Below, piece by piece: positions 1-7,198 of a stretch of 64,000 nt of DNA. Where the stretch lies: positions 310,001-374,000 of the forward strand of contig JAWKWL010000005.1 of assembly GCA_041397525.1 (NCBI GenBank), in the 5' to 3' direction. Origin of the DNA: BOKV01 sp041397525. GTDB lineage: Bacteria; Pseudomonadota; Alphaproteobacteria; Rhizobiales; Rhizobiaceae. The stretch's first letter is position 1. Each line of letters opens with the position of its first letter. Under the pieces are notes generated by a model. The model was not told the DNA's origin and made no database searches. It was given only the letters and a program-made list of their open reading frames with translations. The position numbers and the translations under genes are program-made.

Positions 1-2
1 TG

Positions 3-671
3 CATCATGGCGCCGCTTTTGACACCCAGGCCGTATGTTCCGGCTTCGTTTTTGCGCTTACCACGGCAGACCAGTATATCCGGACTGGTTATGCCAGGCG
101 CATCCTTGTCATTGGTGCCGAGACTTTTTCGCGCATTCTCGACTGGACAGACCGGACAACCTGCGTGCTGTTTGGTGATGGCGCGGGAGCAGTTGTCATT
201 GAGGCTGCGACCGGCAGCGGCAGCAACACCGACCGGGGCATCCTGACTTCGCATCTGCGTTCCGATGGCGCTCACAAGGAGAAACTGTTTGTGGATGGCG
301 GCCCGTCAACAACTGGAACGGTTGGTCATCTGCGCATGGAAGGCCGCGAGGTTTTCCGCCATGCAGTCGGAATGATCACCGATGTCATCGAGGCAGCCTA
401 CGCGGCCACCGGCTTCGGTTCCGACGATCTTGACTGGTTTGTTCCGCACCAAGCCAATCGCCGCATCATTGATGCTTCCGCGAAGAAGCTGGGCATTGAT
501 CCGGAAAAAGTCGTTGTCACGGTCGACCGTCATGGCAATACTTCGGCAGCTTCCATTCCGCTTGCCCTTTGCGAGGCTGTCACGGACGGTCGTATCAAGC
601 GCGGGGACATTGTCCTGCTCGAAGCCATGGGCGGCGGGTTCACCTGGGGATCGATCCTGCTGCGGTGGTAG
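3..671 (+). CDS. fabH: 3-oxoacyl-ACP synthase III (KAS III), 5' end outside window
   Basis: Condenses acetyl-CoA with malonyl-ACP to start fatty-acid synthesis in the cytoplasm. The reading frame is open from base 3, so the N-terminal third lies upstream of the window; about 222 residues remain of a family that is normally near 323. The catalytic Cys is in AVCSGF (bases 36-38), the His in WFVPHQANRR (about base 447) and the Asn in DRHGNTSAAS (about base 537), so the Cys-His-Asn triad is complete. It is followed by ihfA and a MerR gene, an order common in Rhizobiales after plsX-fabH. Nothing looks damaged. Confidence 0.96.
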   Translation, partial: HHGAAFDTQAVCSGFVFALTTADQYIRTGYARRILVIGAETFSRILDWTDRTTCVLFGDGAGAVVIEAATGSGSNTDRGILTSHLRSDGAHKEKLFVDGGPSTTGTVGHLRMEGREVFRHAVGMITDVIEAAYAATGFGSDDLDWFVPHQANRRIIDASAKKLGIDPEKVVVTVDRHGNTSAASIPLALCEAVTDGRIKRGDIVLLEAMGGGFTWGSILLRW

Positions 672-973
672 TGTTTCTGAAAATAGCCTCGTTCAAGATC
701 AATCTTGAAGACTGGCTGCAATCTATGTAGGCTAGGCTTCTGGAAAGACTGAAAGTTTGTGCTGATGTGGGCTAGGTTGGTATCGGTACAGGCAAATCGG
801 CTTTTCCCGCATTGATTGAAAGTGGGTATTTCCGGATGAATTTCAGACAAATCCTTTGGTCGCCGGCCATGTCCTTTTTGATGGATGCGCAATAACCGGA
901 ACAAAATTCCGGATTTGTCCAAGAGCTGGTCCCGGGGCCGAAGATTGACTAACCAGGCTGACAGGAAAATGTC
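672..973. other. fabH-ihfA intergenic region with a short inverted repeat
   Basis: This gap of about 300 bases holds no convincing gene. It contains a 6-bp inverted repeat with a 5-base loop at 896-912 (CCGGAA...TTCCGG), not followed by a T-run, so it is not an intrinsic terminator. The ihfA promoter presumably lies here, but no clear -35/-10 pair could be assigned. Confidence 0.4.
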
Positions 974-1285
974 ATGGGGGGAAAGACCATAACCAGGGTG
1001 GACCTTTGCGAAGCAGTCTACCAGAAAGTCGGACTTTCGCGCACCGAGTCGGCTGAACTTGTTGAAATGGTGCTGGATACAATCTGTGACCGAATAGTTG
1101 CCGGCGAATCGGTAAAGCTGTCGTCTTTTGGGTCATTCCTGGTGCGCAGCAAGAACGAACGCATCGGGCGCAATCCCAAGACTGGTGAGGAAGTGCCGAT
1201 TTCATCGCGCAAGGTCATGGTGTTCAAGCCTTCCAATGTCCTGAAGGACGCCGTGATAGCAGGCCACCACAAGCAGGCAAAATAG
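974..1285 (+). CDS. ihfA: Integration host factor subunit alpha
   Basis: Nucleoid-associated DNA-bending protein that pairs with IhfB and acts in recombination, replication and sigma-54 promoters. The 103 residues span a whole HU/IHF fold. The DNA-binding beta-arm carries GRNPKTG (residues 65-71), whose Pro68 is the intercalating residue. The alpha-type N-terminus (ITRVDLCEAVYQKVGLSRTE) separates it from IhfB and HU. The ATG at 974 has AGGA about eight bases upstream. A MerR-type gene follows 100 bases later on the same strand, a conserved alphaproteobacterial pairing. Confidence 0.96.
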   Translation: MGGKTITRVDLCEAVYQKVGLSRTESAELVEMVLDTICDRIVAGESVKLSSFGSFLVRSKNERIGRNPKTGEEVPISSRKVMVFKPSNVLKDAVIAGHHKQAK

Positions 1286-1385
1286 CCAGACCTTAACGAG
1301 AGGCTGTTTTTCGGCGAATCGTGTTAGCCTCGCCAAACGCCATCGAGTGCGCCTGTGCCTTGCAGAGATTTCGGGAGCGTGAAGC

Positions 1386-2006
1386 TTGAACAAGAGTCCA
1401 GACGCATTCAGGACCATCAGTGAGGTTGCAGAAGACCTCGATCTGCCGCAGCACGTGTTGCGGTTCTGGGAAACCCGTTTCAACCAGATCAAGCCTCTCA
1501 AGCGCGGCGGCGGTCGCAGATATTACCGTCCCGAGGATGTTGATCTCCTCAAGGGTATCAAGAAGCTGCTCTATGACGAGGGCTATACGATCCGCGGTTT
1601 GCAGCGAATTCTCAAGGAACAAGGCAACCGCTTCGTGGTTTCCGTTGGAAGTGGGGAAATTGAGGCAGGCGCAGAAGTTGCGGAACTTCCGCCGACCACT
1701 GCCATCGGCGTTGTGCGCAGCGGTGAGGCAGGCGACCAGTTCGAGGTTGAACTGGAAGCCGGGACTGAAGCTGAGGCCGAGGATACCCCGCGCGGACCAG
1801 GACGCAAGGCTGTCCCCGTGCACGAAGTCATGGGCGGCCAGGAAAAATCCCGCGGCATTTTCGGCCGCCTGATCAGCCGTGAAAACAACCTGCCCCCGAT
1901 AGAGGGCGGTAGCGAGCTCAATGCCGAGGACCGGCGCAACCTGCAGGCCACACTCTACGAACTGCTCGAATGCAAGCGCCTGCTCGACCAGGTTCGCGGC
2001 AATTGA
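1386..2006 (+). CDS. MerR family transcriptional regulator
   Basis: Predicted DNA-binding regulator of 206 residues. Residues 8-75 form a MerR-type winged helix-turn-helix (FRTISEVAEDLDLPQHVLRF, then the wing GGGRRYYRPEDV). The region after about residue 85 is acidic and low in complexity and lacks the metal-binding cysteines of classical MerR, so the effector is unknown. The start is a TTG at 1386 with a GGGAG-type ribosome site; no better ATG is in frame. It sits between ihfA and tRNA-Pro(GGG), its usual place in Rhizobiales. Confidence 0.88.
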   Translation: MNKSPDAFRTISEVAEDLDLPQHVLRFWETRFNQIKPLKRGGGRRYYRPEDVDLLKGIKKLLYDEGYTIRGLQRILKEQGNRFVVSVGSGEIEAGAEVAELPPTTAIGVVRSGEAGDQFEVELEAGTEAEAEDTPRGPGRKAVPVHEVMGGQEKSRGIFGRLISRENNLPPIEGGSELNAEDRRNLQATLYELLECKRLLDQVRGN

Positions 2007-2085
2007 ACCTGGCAATTTATTGCGGCTTGGCGCTGATCTTTCATGTTGAATTGGTTGGGGCTCCTGCCTATAGTCCGCGCCATTA

Positions 2086-2162
2086 CGGAGCGTAGCGCAG
2101 TCTGGTAGCGCACCTGGATGGGGTCCAGGGGGTCGGAGGTTCGAATCCTCTCGCTCCGACCA
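2086..2162 (+). tRNA. tRNA-Pro (anticodon GGG)
   Basis: A 77-base cloverleaf. The acceptor stem CGGAGCG pairs with CGCTCCG, the anticodon stem CCTGG/CCAGG encloses a loop with GGG at its centre, the T-loop is GGTTCGAATCC and CCA is encoded. The body closely resembles the second tRNA-Pro at 35983. Confidence 0.97.
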
Positions 2163-2183
2163 TTTTCCCGAATTATTGTGGTA

Positions 2184-3476
2184 TCAAATTTTCCCTGGCG
2201 TGCCGTGTATCTGCATGAGCATGCCTGGTCGGCGCTCTTGCATCAATCTCGATTCCAGTGCAATGCCTCCCCAAACAATACCAATCATCAGGTAGAAGTG
2301 CCGCCAGTGATCTGTGTCGATCACGTTCCCGATCAGGATGTGCCCGACAAAGACCACATAGCCGATCTGGTAATAGGGAAGCCAGGGGCGTTGGCGGAAC
2401 AACAGTTTGAAGCCAGCTGCAAGCGTCCAGATGAACAGCGCCACGATGGAGACGAACCCTATCCAGCCATAGTCCATCAGCGCCTTGACGAAAATATTGT
2501 GGGTGTCTTCCTTGAAGATGTAACCGAATTCAAGGGGGCCGATGCCCAATGGCTTGTCGAGCGCAAGATAATAGCCCGCCCAGTGCCGTGCAAATCGGCC
2601 TTCGCGGCCTCCATCATAATCCTGCACGACCTTGAGGCGCTGGGTGAACAGATCGGATACGGCGTCGAATTGCAGGGCAATGCCTAGCATCAGCACGATA
2701 GCCACCACGCCAAGAACGCCCAGTACTATGTATTTGAGCCGGATCTTTGCTTTCTGCTCATTGATGACCAGCAGGATGTAGAACATCGCCCCAGTGACTA
2801 TCGACAATCCCCATGCTGCGCGGGAGAAAGCAAGGAACAGCCCCATCAGCAAGACGAGAAGCATCCCAACCCTGATTGGCAGCATCGTCGGTGAGCGATT
2901 CATGATGCCATAGACCAGATACAGGATTGGCGGCACCAGGAACGGTCCGTAGACATTGGGGTCCTGGAATGCGCCCATCGCGCGGGAATAGCGCGTGAAG
3001 ATCTCGAAACCGGGCAGGGCGTGGAAATAGCCGATCAGACCCAGCATGGTGGTGATAAGCGCTGCGACCACATAAGCCCGGAAGATGATCCGCAGTCGGG
3101 CCGCATCTTCCAGGATGATGATGGCGAAGAACACCGAACTCAACGCAAGGAAATAGGATACCGCGACATAGATGATGCCACGCTCCCATTCCGGTATCTG
3201 GAAGGATGAAATGATGCCGCCGAAATTGAAGATGGTGAACAGCATCAGTAATGGCATCACCGAGCGCGGAATGCGCATCCCGAACAGCACCCAGATGCCA
3301 AGAAGCAGTGCCAGGAACAGCTCATAAGGTGCAGGCTCGAATATGACGAAGCCACCCAGAAATGCAGCAAAGGCAATTGCGCTGTCAGCAACGAACTTTA
3401 CCGGCAGGCCGCGTGGCTCCAGACGGACGCCGGTGCCGGCTGGTCCCGGTGTTGCGATCGCGGGCTGCATGCTCAT
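2184..3476 (-). CDS. O-antigen ligase/polymerase-like membrane protein (Wzy_C family)
   Basis: Predicted inner-membrane enzyme that polymerises or ligates surface polysaccharide repeats on the periplasmic side. The 430 residues contain about ten hydrophobic segments and a long periplasmic loop after the AFSRAAWG motif. The family signature DTHNIFVKALMDYGWIG lies in the C-terminal third, matching Wzy_C (O-antigen ligase) proteins. It is 16 bases downstream of the initiating glycosyl-phosphate transferase, so the two are probably co-transcribed. The ATG at 3476 is followed by a second in-frame ATG at 3470. The sugar specificity cannot be read from sequence. Confidence 0.85.
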   Translation of the reverse strand: MSMQPAIATPGPAGTGVRLEPRGLPVKFVADSAIAFAAFLGGFVIFEPAPYELFLALLLGIWVLFGMRIPRSVMPLLMLFTIFNFGGIISSFQIPEWERGIIYVAVSYFLALSSVFFAIIILEDAARLRIIFRAYVVAALITTMLGLIGYFHALPGFEIFTRYSRAMGAFQDPNVYGPFLVPPILYLVYGIMNRSPTMLPIRVGMLLVLLMGLFLAFSRAAWGLSIVTGAMFYILLVINEQKAKIRLKYIVLGVLGVVAIVLMLGIALQFDAVSDLFTQRLKVVQDYDGGREGRFARHWAGYYLALDKPLGIGPLEFGYIFKEDTHNIFVKALMDYGWIGFVSIVALFIWTLAAGFKLLFRQRPWLPYYQIGYVVFVGHILIGNVIDTDHWRHFYLMIGIVWGGIALESRLMQERRPGMLMQIHGTPGKI

Positions 3477-3492
3477 CGTCCTGCCTGCCGCT

Positions 3493-5052
3493 TCAGTATG
3501 CGTTGTCGGTGTTGAGCAGTTTGAACGGCGTCATGAACAGGATTTGCAAATCCAGCATCAGTGACCAGTTCTCGATATAGAACAGGTCGCAATTGACTCG
3601 CTCGCGGATCTTTTCTTCCGTGTCGACCTCGCCGCGCCAACCATTGATTTGCGCCCAGCCGGTCACACCGGGCTTGACCTTGTGGCGTGCGAAATAGCCA
3701 TCCACCACTTCGTCCCACAGACGGTTTTGCGTATGCGCATTCACGGCATGCGGACGCGGGCCGACCAGCGACAGGTCACCTCGCAACACATTGATAAGCT
3801 GCGGCAATTCGTCGATGGAAGTCTTGCGGATGATGCGCCCGACACGGGTCACGCGCGGATCACCCTTGGTCACCACACGCTTTGCGTCAGGATCGGACAT
3901 CTCGTGATACATGGAGCGGAACTTCAGTACCTCGATTACCTCATTGTTGAAGCCGTAGCGCTTCTGGCGAAAGATCACCGGTCCCTTGCTCTCCATCCGG
4001 ATCGCAATCATCGTGCCCAGCATGACCGGGCTCAGCGCAATCAGCGCCAGCACCGAGAAGAAGAGGTCGAAGATCCGCTTCGAGATCGAATCCCAATCGG
4101 CAATCGGCTTGTCGAACACGTCGAGGAACGGCACCGAACCTTCATACGAATAGGAACGCGGGCGGAAGCGCAGTTTGTTGGTATGCGCCGACAGCCGGAT
4201 GTCGACAGGCAACACCCAAAGCCGGCGAAGCAATTGCAGGACGCGTTTTTCGGCAGAAATCGGCAGTGAAACGATCAGCATGTCGACGCGGGCCATGCGC
4301 CCGAATTCGACCAGTTCCGGTACCGTGCCCAGTTTCGGATAGCCCGCTACAATTGCCGGTGAACGGTCGTCCGTGCGATCATCAAATATGCCACAGATGC
4401 GGATATCGCTTTCTGCCTGGCCTTCCAGCGAGCGGATCAGTTCAGCCGCTGGTTCGCCACCACCGACAATGACCGCGCGCCGTTCAAGGCGCCCGTCAGC
4501 GATGGCCCGTTTTACATAAATGGAAACGGTTGCCCGGAAGAAGACCAGGAACATCACGCCGACACCAAACCAGCCTGCAAACCAGAACCGGGAGTAACCG
4601 ATCGAGGTCTTGGAGAAGAAACCGACCACGACAAGCATCACAAGCGCAAGCGTGAACCCGGTTACCACCTTGGAGATCTGGTTGGCAAAACTGCGCAATG
4701 AACTGATCTGGTAACCGTCAATCGCCTGGGTGAAACAGACGGCGAGAATCGCGCCAAGGAAAGACGCGCCGACATAAATCAGGCTGAACCGCTCATCAGC
4801 GGGCAGATAGAGGAATGAAACGCCGAGGGAAATCGCCAGCAAGCCGATGAATTCGATGATCCGGACCATGCCGCTGATCAGGAAAGGGGAAACGGCGTCC
4901 GAAGAGAACAGTTCGGCCACCTGTTTGGCCAGTTCGTTCAATTCTACGGCGCGCTTTTCGCTGATCTTTTCGTCGCCCACTGCTTCGCGTATTGCCTTGG
5001 CGGAAAAGATGGTGCGGGGATCTGCTGGTCCGCTGCTTTTCGTTGCGCTCAT
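3493..5052 (-). CDS. Undecaprenyl-phosphate glycosyl-phosphotransferase (initiating transferase, WcaJ/PssA-like)
   Basis: Loads the first sugar-1-phosphate onto undecaprenyl phosphate to start repeat-unit assembly. The 519 residues have an N-terminal stretch of about four membrane helices, a central Rossmann-like domain (RRAVIVGGGEPAAELIRSLE), and a C-terminal bacterial sugar transferase domain from about residue 325. The latter starts with a membrane helix (KRIFDLFFSV) and holds KFRSMY, SIDELPQLINVLRGDLSLVGPRP and KPGVTGWAQINGWRG. This is the full-length layout of family members. The substrate is likely glucose or galactose, but that is inference. Confidence 0.92.
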   Translation of the reverse strand: MSATKSSGPADPRTIFSAKAIREAVGDEKISEKRAVELNELAKQVAELFSSDAVSPFLISGMVRIIEFIGLLAISLGVSFLYLPADERFSLIYVGASFLGAILAVCFTQAIDGYQISSLRSFANQISKVVTGFTLALVMLVVVGFFSKTSIGYSRFWFAGWFGVGVMFLVFFRATVSIYVKRAIADGRLERRAVIVGGGEPAAELIRSLEGQAESDIRICGIFDDRTDDRSPAIVAGYPKLGTVPELVEFGRMARVDMLIVSLPISAEKRVLQLLRRLWVLPVDIRLSAHTNKLRFRPRSYSYEGSVPFLDVFDKPIADWDSISKRIFDLFFSVLALIALSPVMLGTMIAIRMESKGPVIFRQKRYGFNNEVIEVLKFRSMYHEMSDPDAKRVVTKGDPRVTRVGRIIRKTSIDELPQLINVLRGDLSLVGPRPHAVNAHTQNRLWDEVVDGYFARHKVKPGVTGWAQINGWRGEVDTEEKIRERVNCDLFYIENWSLMLDLQILFMTPFKLLNTDNAY

Positions 5053-5186
5053 GATTTTGTCACCGGTTGTCTGTTGATTGCCGCAAACGCTATCGAAAAT
5101 TGGCTAACAAACCCTCGATTTGCGCGCATGAAGACGTGACAATCAGAAAAATGTGAAAAGTCGAGCGATTCACGATGAATGTCGGG

Positions 5187-6320
5187 TTAACGCGAAGCCC
5201 TGTACGCCGCTTCGACATCGCTTGCCATGCGTTCCACGGAAAACCGGTCCCGCAAATGCCCGCGCCTGTCCGCTGCCTTTCTGGGCTCGTCCTGGTCGGA
5301 GAGGGAGGCCTTCATGGCGTCAGCGAGTGCTGTTGCGCTTCCCGGTTCGACCAGGCTCCCGGTTTCACCTTCGAAAATCTCGGGAATTCCACCGACATTG
5401 GTGGCCAGTACCGGCATCTCTGCTGCAATGGCTTCAAGCACGATATACGGCATTGATTCAGCGCGCGAAGGAACAACAACCCTTTGAGCCATGGCGAACG
5501 CCTTTCGTGCCGGCATCGCGTCATGAACTGTTATCTGTCCGGCAAGATCAAGCTTGCCGATCTTGTCGATGTAACCCGGTTTGTCCGGCCCGTCGCCTAC
5601 GAAATGCGCGCGGACAATGATGTCGTCGCGATCACGAAGCAGGGCAATGGCTTCAATGAAGAGGTCGGCACCCTTCAGATCGCGCATCATTCCGATATAC
5701 AGGAAATTGGCTGCATCGCTTTTCCGGATGACAGGATCGAATTCCTGCGGTGCCAGTCCGTTATAGACCAGGCTCACTTCGCAGCGCGGCTGGCCGACCT
5801 TGGCAACATAGCCATCTCGCTCATATCCGCTGACGAAGATCAGACGATCGGTCATGCGTTCGAGAAATCGCTCCAGAAAGAAGAACAGCTTCCCCTTCAT
5901 GCTGGCGGCATCATAATGGATGCTGCCGCCATGCGGACAATAAAGACGGGCAACGCGATTACCAGATACCCGTAGCAGTGAACCGATGATGCGTGCATAG
6001 GCGCCGCCCTTGGCGCCGTGCGAATGCAGCACATCCGGTTGCAATTTCGAAATTTCACGCAAGCTGCGCAAAAGAGTGAAAATGTCGCCCGGCGTAATGG
6101 CCCGGCGCATCGGAATGCGGGTCAGCCCAAGAGCCAGTTTCGGGCGAATTTCCTCGAAGAGCCTTTCTTCATGCGCGCCACCCGTGAGTGAATCACAAAT
6201 GATACCGACCGAGTGCCCGGCTGCACTTTGCGCTTCGACGAGGTCGCGCACATGGCGGAAAATTCCGCCAACCGGCGACCGGAAGCAATGCACAATGCGG
6301 AGAGGCTGCACTTGCGGCAT
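5187..6320 (-). CDS. Glycosyltransferase family 4
   Basis: Predicted cytoplasmic retaining GT-B glycosyltransferase that extends the lipid-linked repeat. The 377 residues show the N-terminal glycine-rich acceptor motif (SPVGGIFRHVRDL) and, in the C-terminal domain, the EX7E-type donor motif ESMPYIVLEAIAAEMPVLAT followed by NVGG. It starts three bases from the end of the export lipoprotein gene and so probably sits in the same operon. The donor and acceptor sugars are unknown. Confidence 0.9.
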   Translation of the reverse strand: MPQVQPLRIVHCFRSPVGGIFRHVRDLVEAQSAAGHSVGIICDSLTGGAHEERLFEEIRPKLALGLTRIPMRRAITPGDIFTLLRSLREISKLQPDVLHSHGAKGGAYARIIGSLLRVSGNRVARLYCPHGGSIHYDAASMKGKLFFFLERFLERMTDRLIFVSGYERDGYVAKVGQPRCEVSLVYNGLAPQEFDPVIRKSDAANFLYIGMMRDLKGADLFIEAIALLRDRDDIIVRAHFVGDGPDKPGYIDKIGKLDLAGQITVHDAMPARKAFAMAQRVVVPSRAESMPYIVLEAIAAEMPVLATNVGGIPEIFEGETGSLVEPGSATALADAMKASLSDQDEPRKAADRRGHLRDRFSVERMASDVEAAYRASR

Positions 6321-6323
6321 GGG

Positions 6324-6902
6324 TCAGAAGAGCCGCTCGCGAACATAGATGGTATCGCCCGGCAGGACCGGATCGCTGATTGGCACGCGCCCGTTCAGAA
6401 CCTGACCATTCACCTGGCGGGTAATATCGGCATTATCCTGCAATGCGCGTCCGGAATATCCGCCCGCTAGCGCAACCGCGTTCTGCACTGTCATGCCAGG
6501 CACATAGGTATATTGTCCCGGAGCGCCTACCTCGCCCATTACGAATATGGGTCGATAGCGGTCCACCTCGACGGAAACGTCGGGATTGCGCAAGAAGCCG
6601 TTGCGAAGTTTCGCGGCCAACTGGCCTTCGATCTGCTTCGGGGTCTGGCCGCGCGCCACCACCGAGCCTACCAGCGGGAATGCGATGAATCCCGCCTTGT
6701 CCACGGAGTAGGTATTCGTGAGGTCTGTCTGTCCAAAAACCGTAACGCGGAGCCTGTCACCGGCATCAAGCGTATAGGGCTGCTGCAAGGCCGCGTGAAA
6801 AGCCTCGTCAACCGGCCTGTAGGTGGAGCAACCGCTGATCAGCACAGACACAATTGCGGCTGTCACGGTCTTCTTGATGGTTGAGGAACTTACGCGCAAC
6901 AT
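6324..6902 (-). CDS. Outer-membrane polysaccharide export lipoprotein (Wza/ExoF-like)
   Basis: Forms the outer-membrane exit channel or its periplasmic part for exopolysaccharide. It has a lipoprotein signal with lipobox LISGC (Cys25), a Poly_export domain (YTLDAGDRLRVTVFGQTDLT), then a SLBB-type beta-grasp region (VMGEVGAPGQYTYVPGMTV). At 192 residues it is a short family member with one SLBB domain. It is divergent from the Wzz-like gene at 7199 and is first in the leftward operon 6902-2184. Confidence 0.92.
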   Translation of the reverse strand: MLRVSSSTIKKTVTAAIVSVLISGCSTYRPVDEAFHAALQQPYTLDAGDRLRVTVFGQTDLTNTYSVDKAGFIAFPLVGSVVARGQTPKQIEGQLAAKLRNGFLRNPDVSVEVDRYRPIFVMGEVGAPGQYTYVPGMTVQNAVALAGGYSGRALQDNADITRQVNGQVLNGRVPISDPVLPGDTIYVRERLF

Positions 6903-7198
6903 ATGGCTTCCCGGCAGACTTTTTGCTGTTTCCTGATGCAGGACCCTGGGTCCGGCCTCTACGGTCTGCCTGATGCCAGACCTTGCTCTTGTCCCGATTT
7001 ATTGCCTGCTATGGTTAATTGCTCGTAAACCCGATGCTTGAAATTTCGCTTTTTATGCAGATTAACAAAGTACTAATTCACTTCCGTTAATGAAGATTAA
7101 CAGTGATTAACTATAAAAATTATCCTCCTTAACCTGCTAGTTACCATACCGCTTCATTCTCCGGTTACAAATTAGAACTGCAGAGTTTGGAGTACCCC
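6903..7198. promoter_or_regulatory. Divergent AT-rich control region of the polysaccharide locus
   Basis: This gap separates the leftward export operon from the rightward Wzz-like gene. Its right half is distinctly AT-rich. It contains three exact GATTAAC heptamers at 7060-7066, 7095-7101 and 7105-7111, plus several TTAAT/TTAAC variants. A possible -10 for the rightward gene is TATAAA at about 7112-7117. AT-rich, TA-step-rich promoters of exopolysaccharide genes are typical targets of MucR/Ros regulators; assigning that regulator here is inference. Confidence 0.5.

Noticed and set aside
896..912. Short inverted repeat after fabH as an intrinsic terminator
   Set aside because: The stem is only six bases long and no T-run follows.
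1293..2015. A 240-codon open frame on the minus strand opposite the MerR gene
   Set aside because: It is antisense to a well-supported gene, has no ribosome site and no family resemblance; long antisense frames are common at this G+C.
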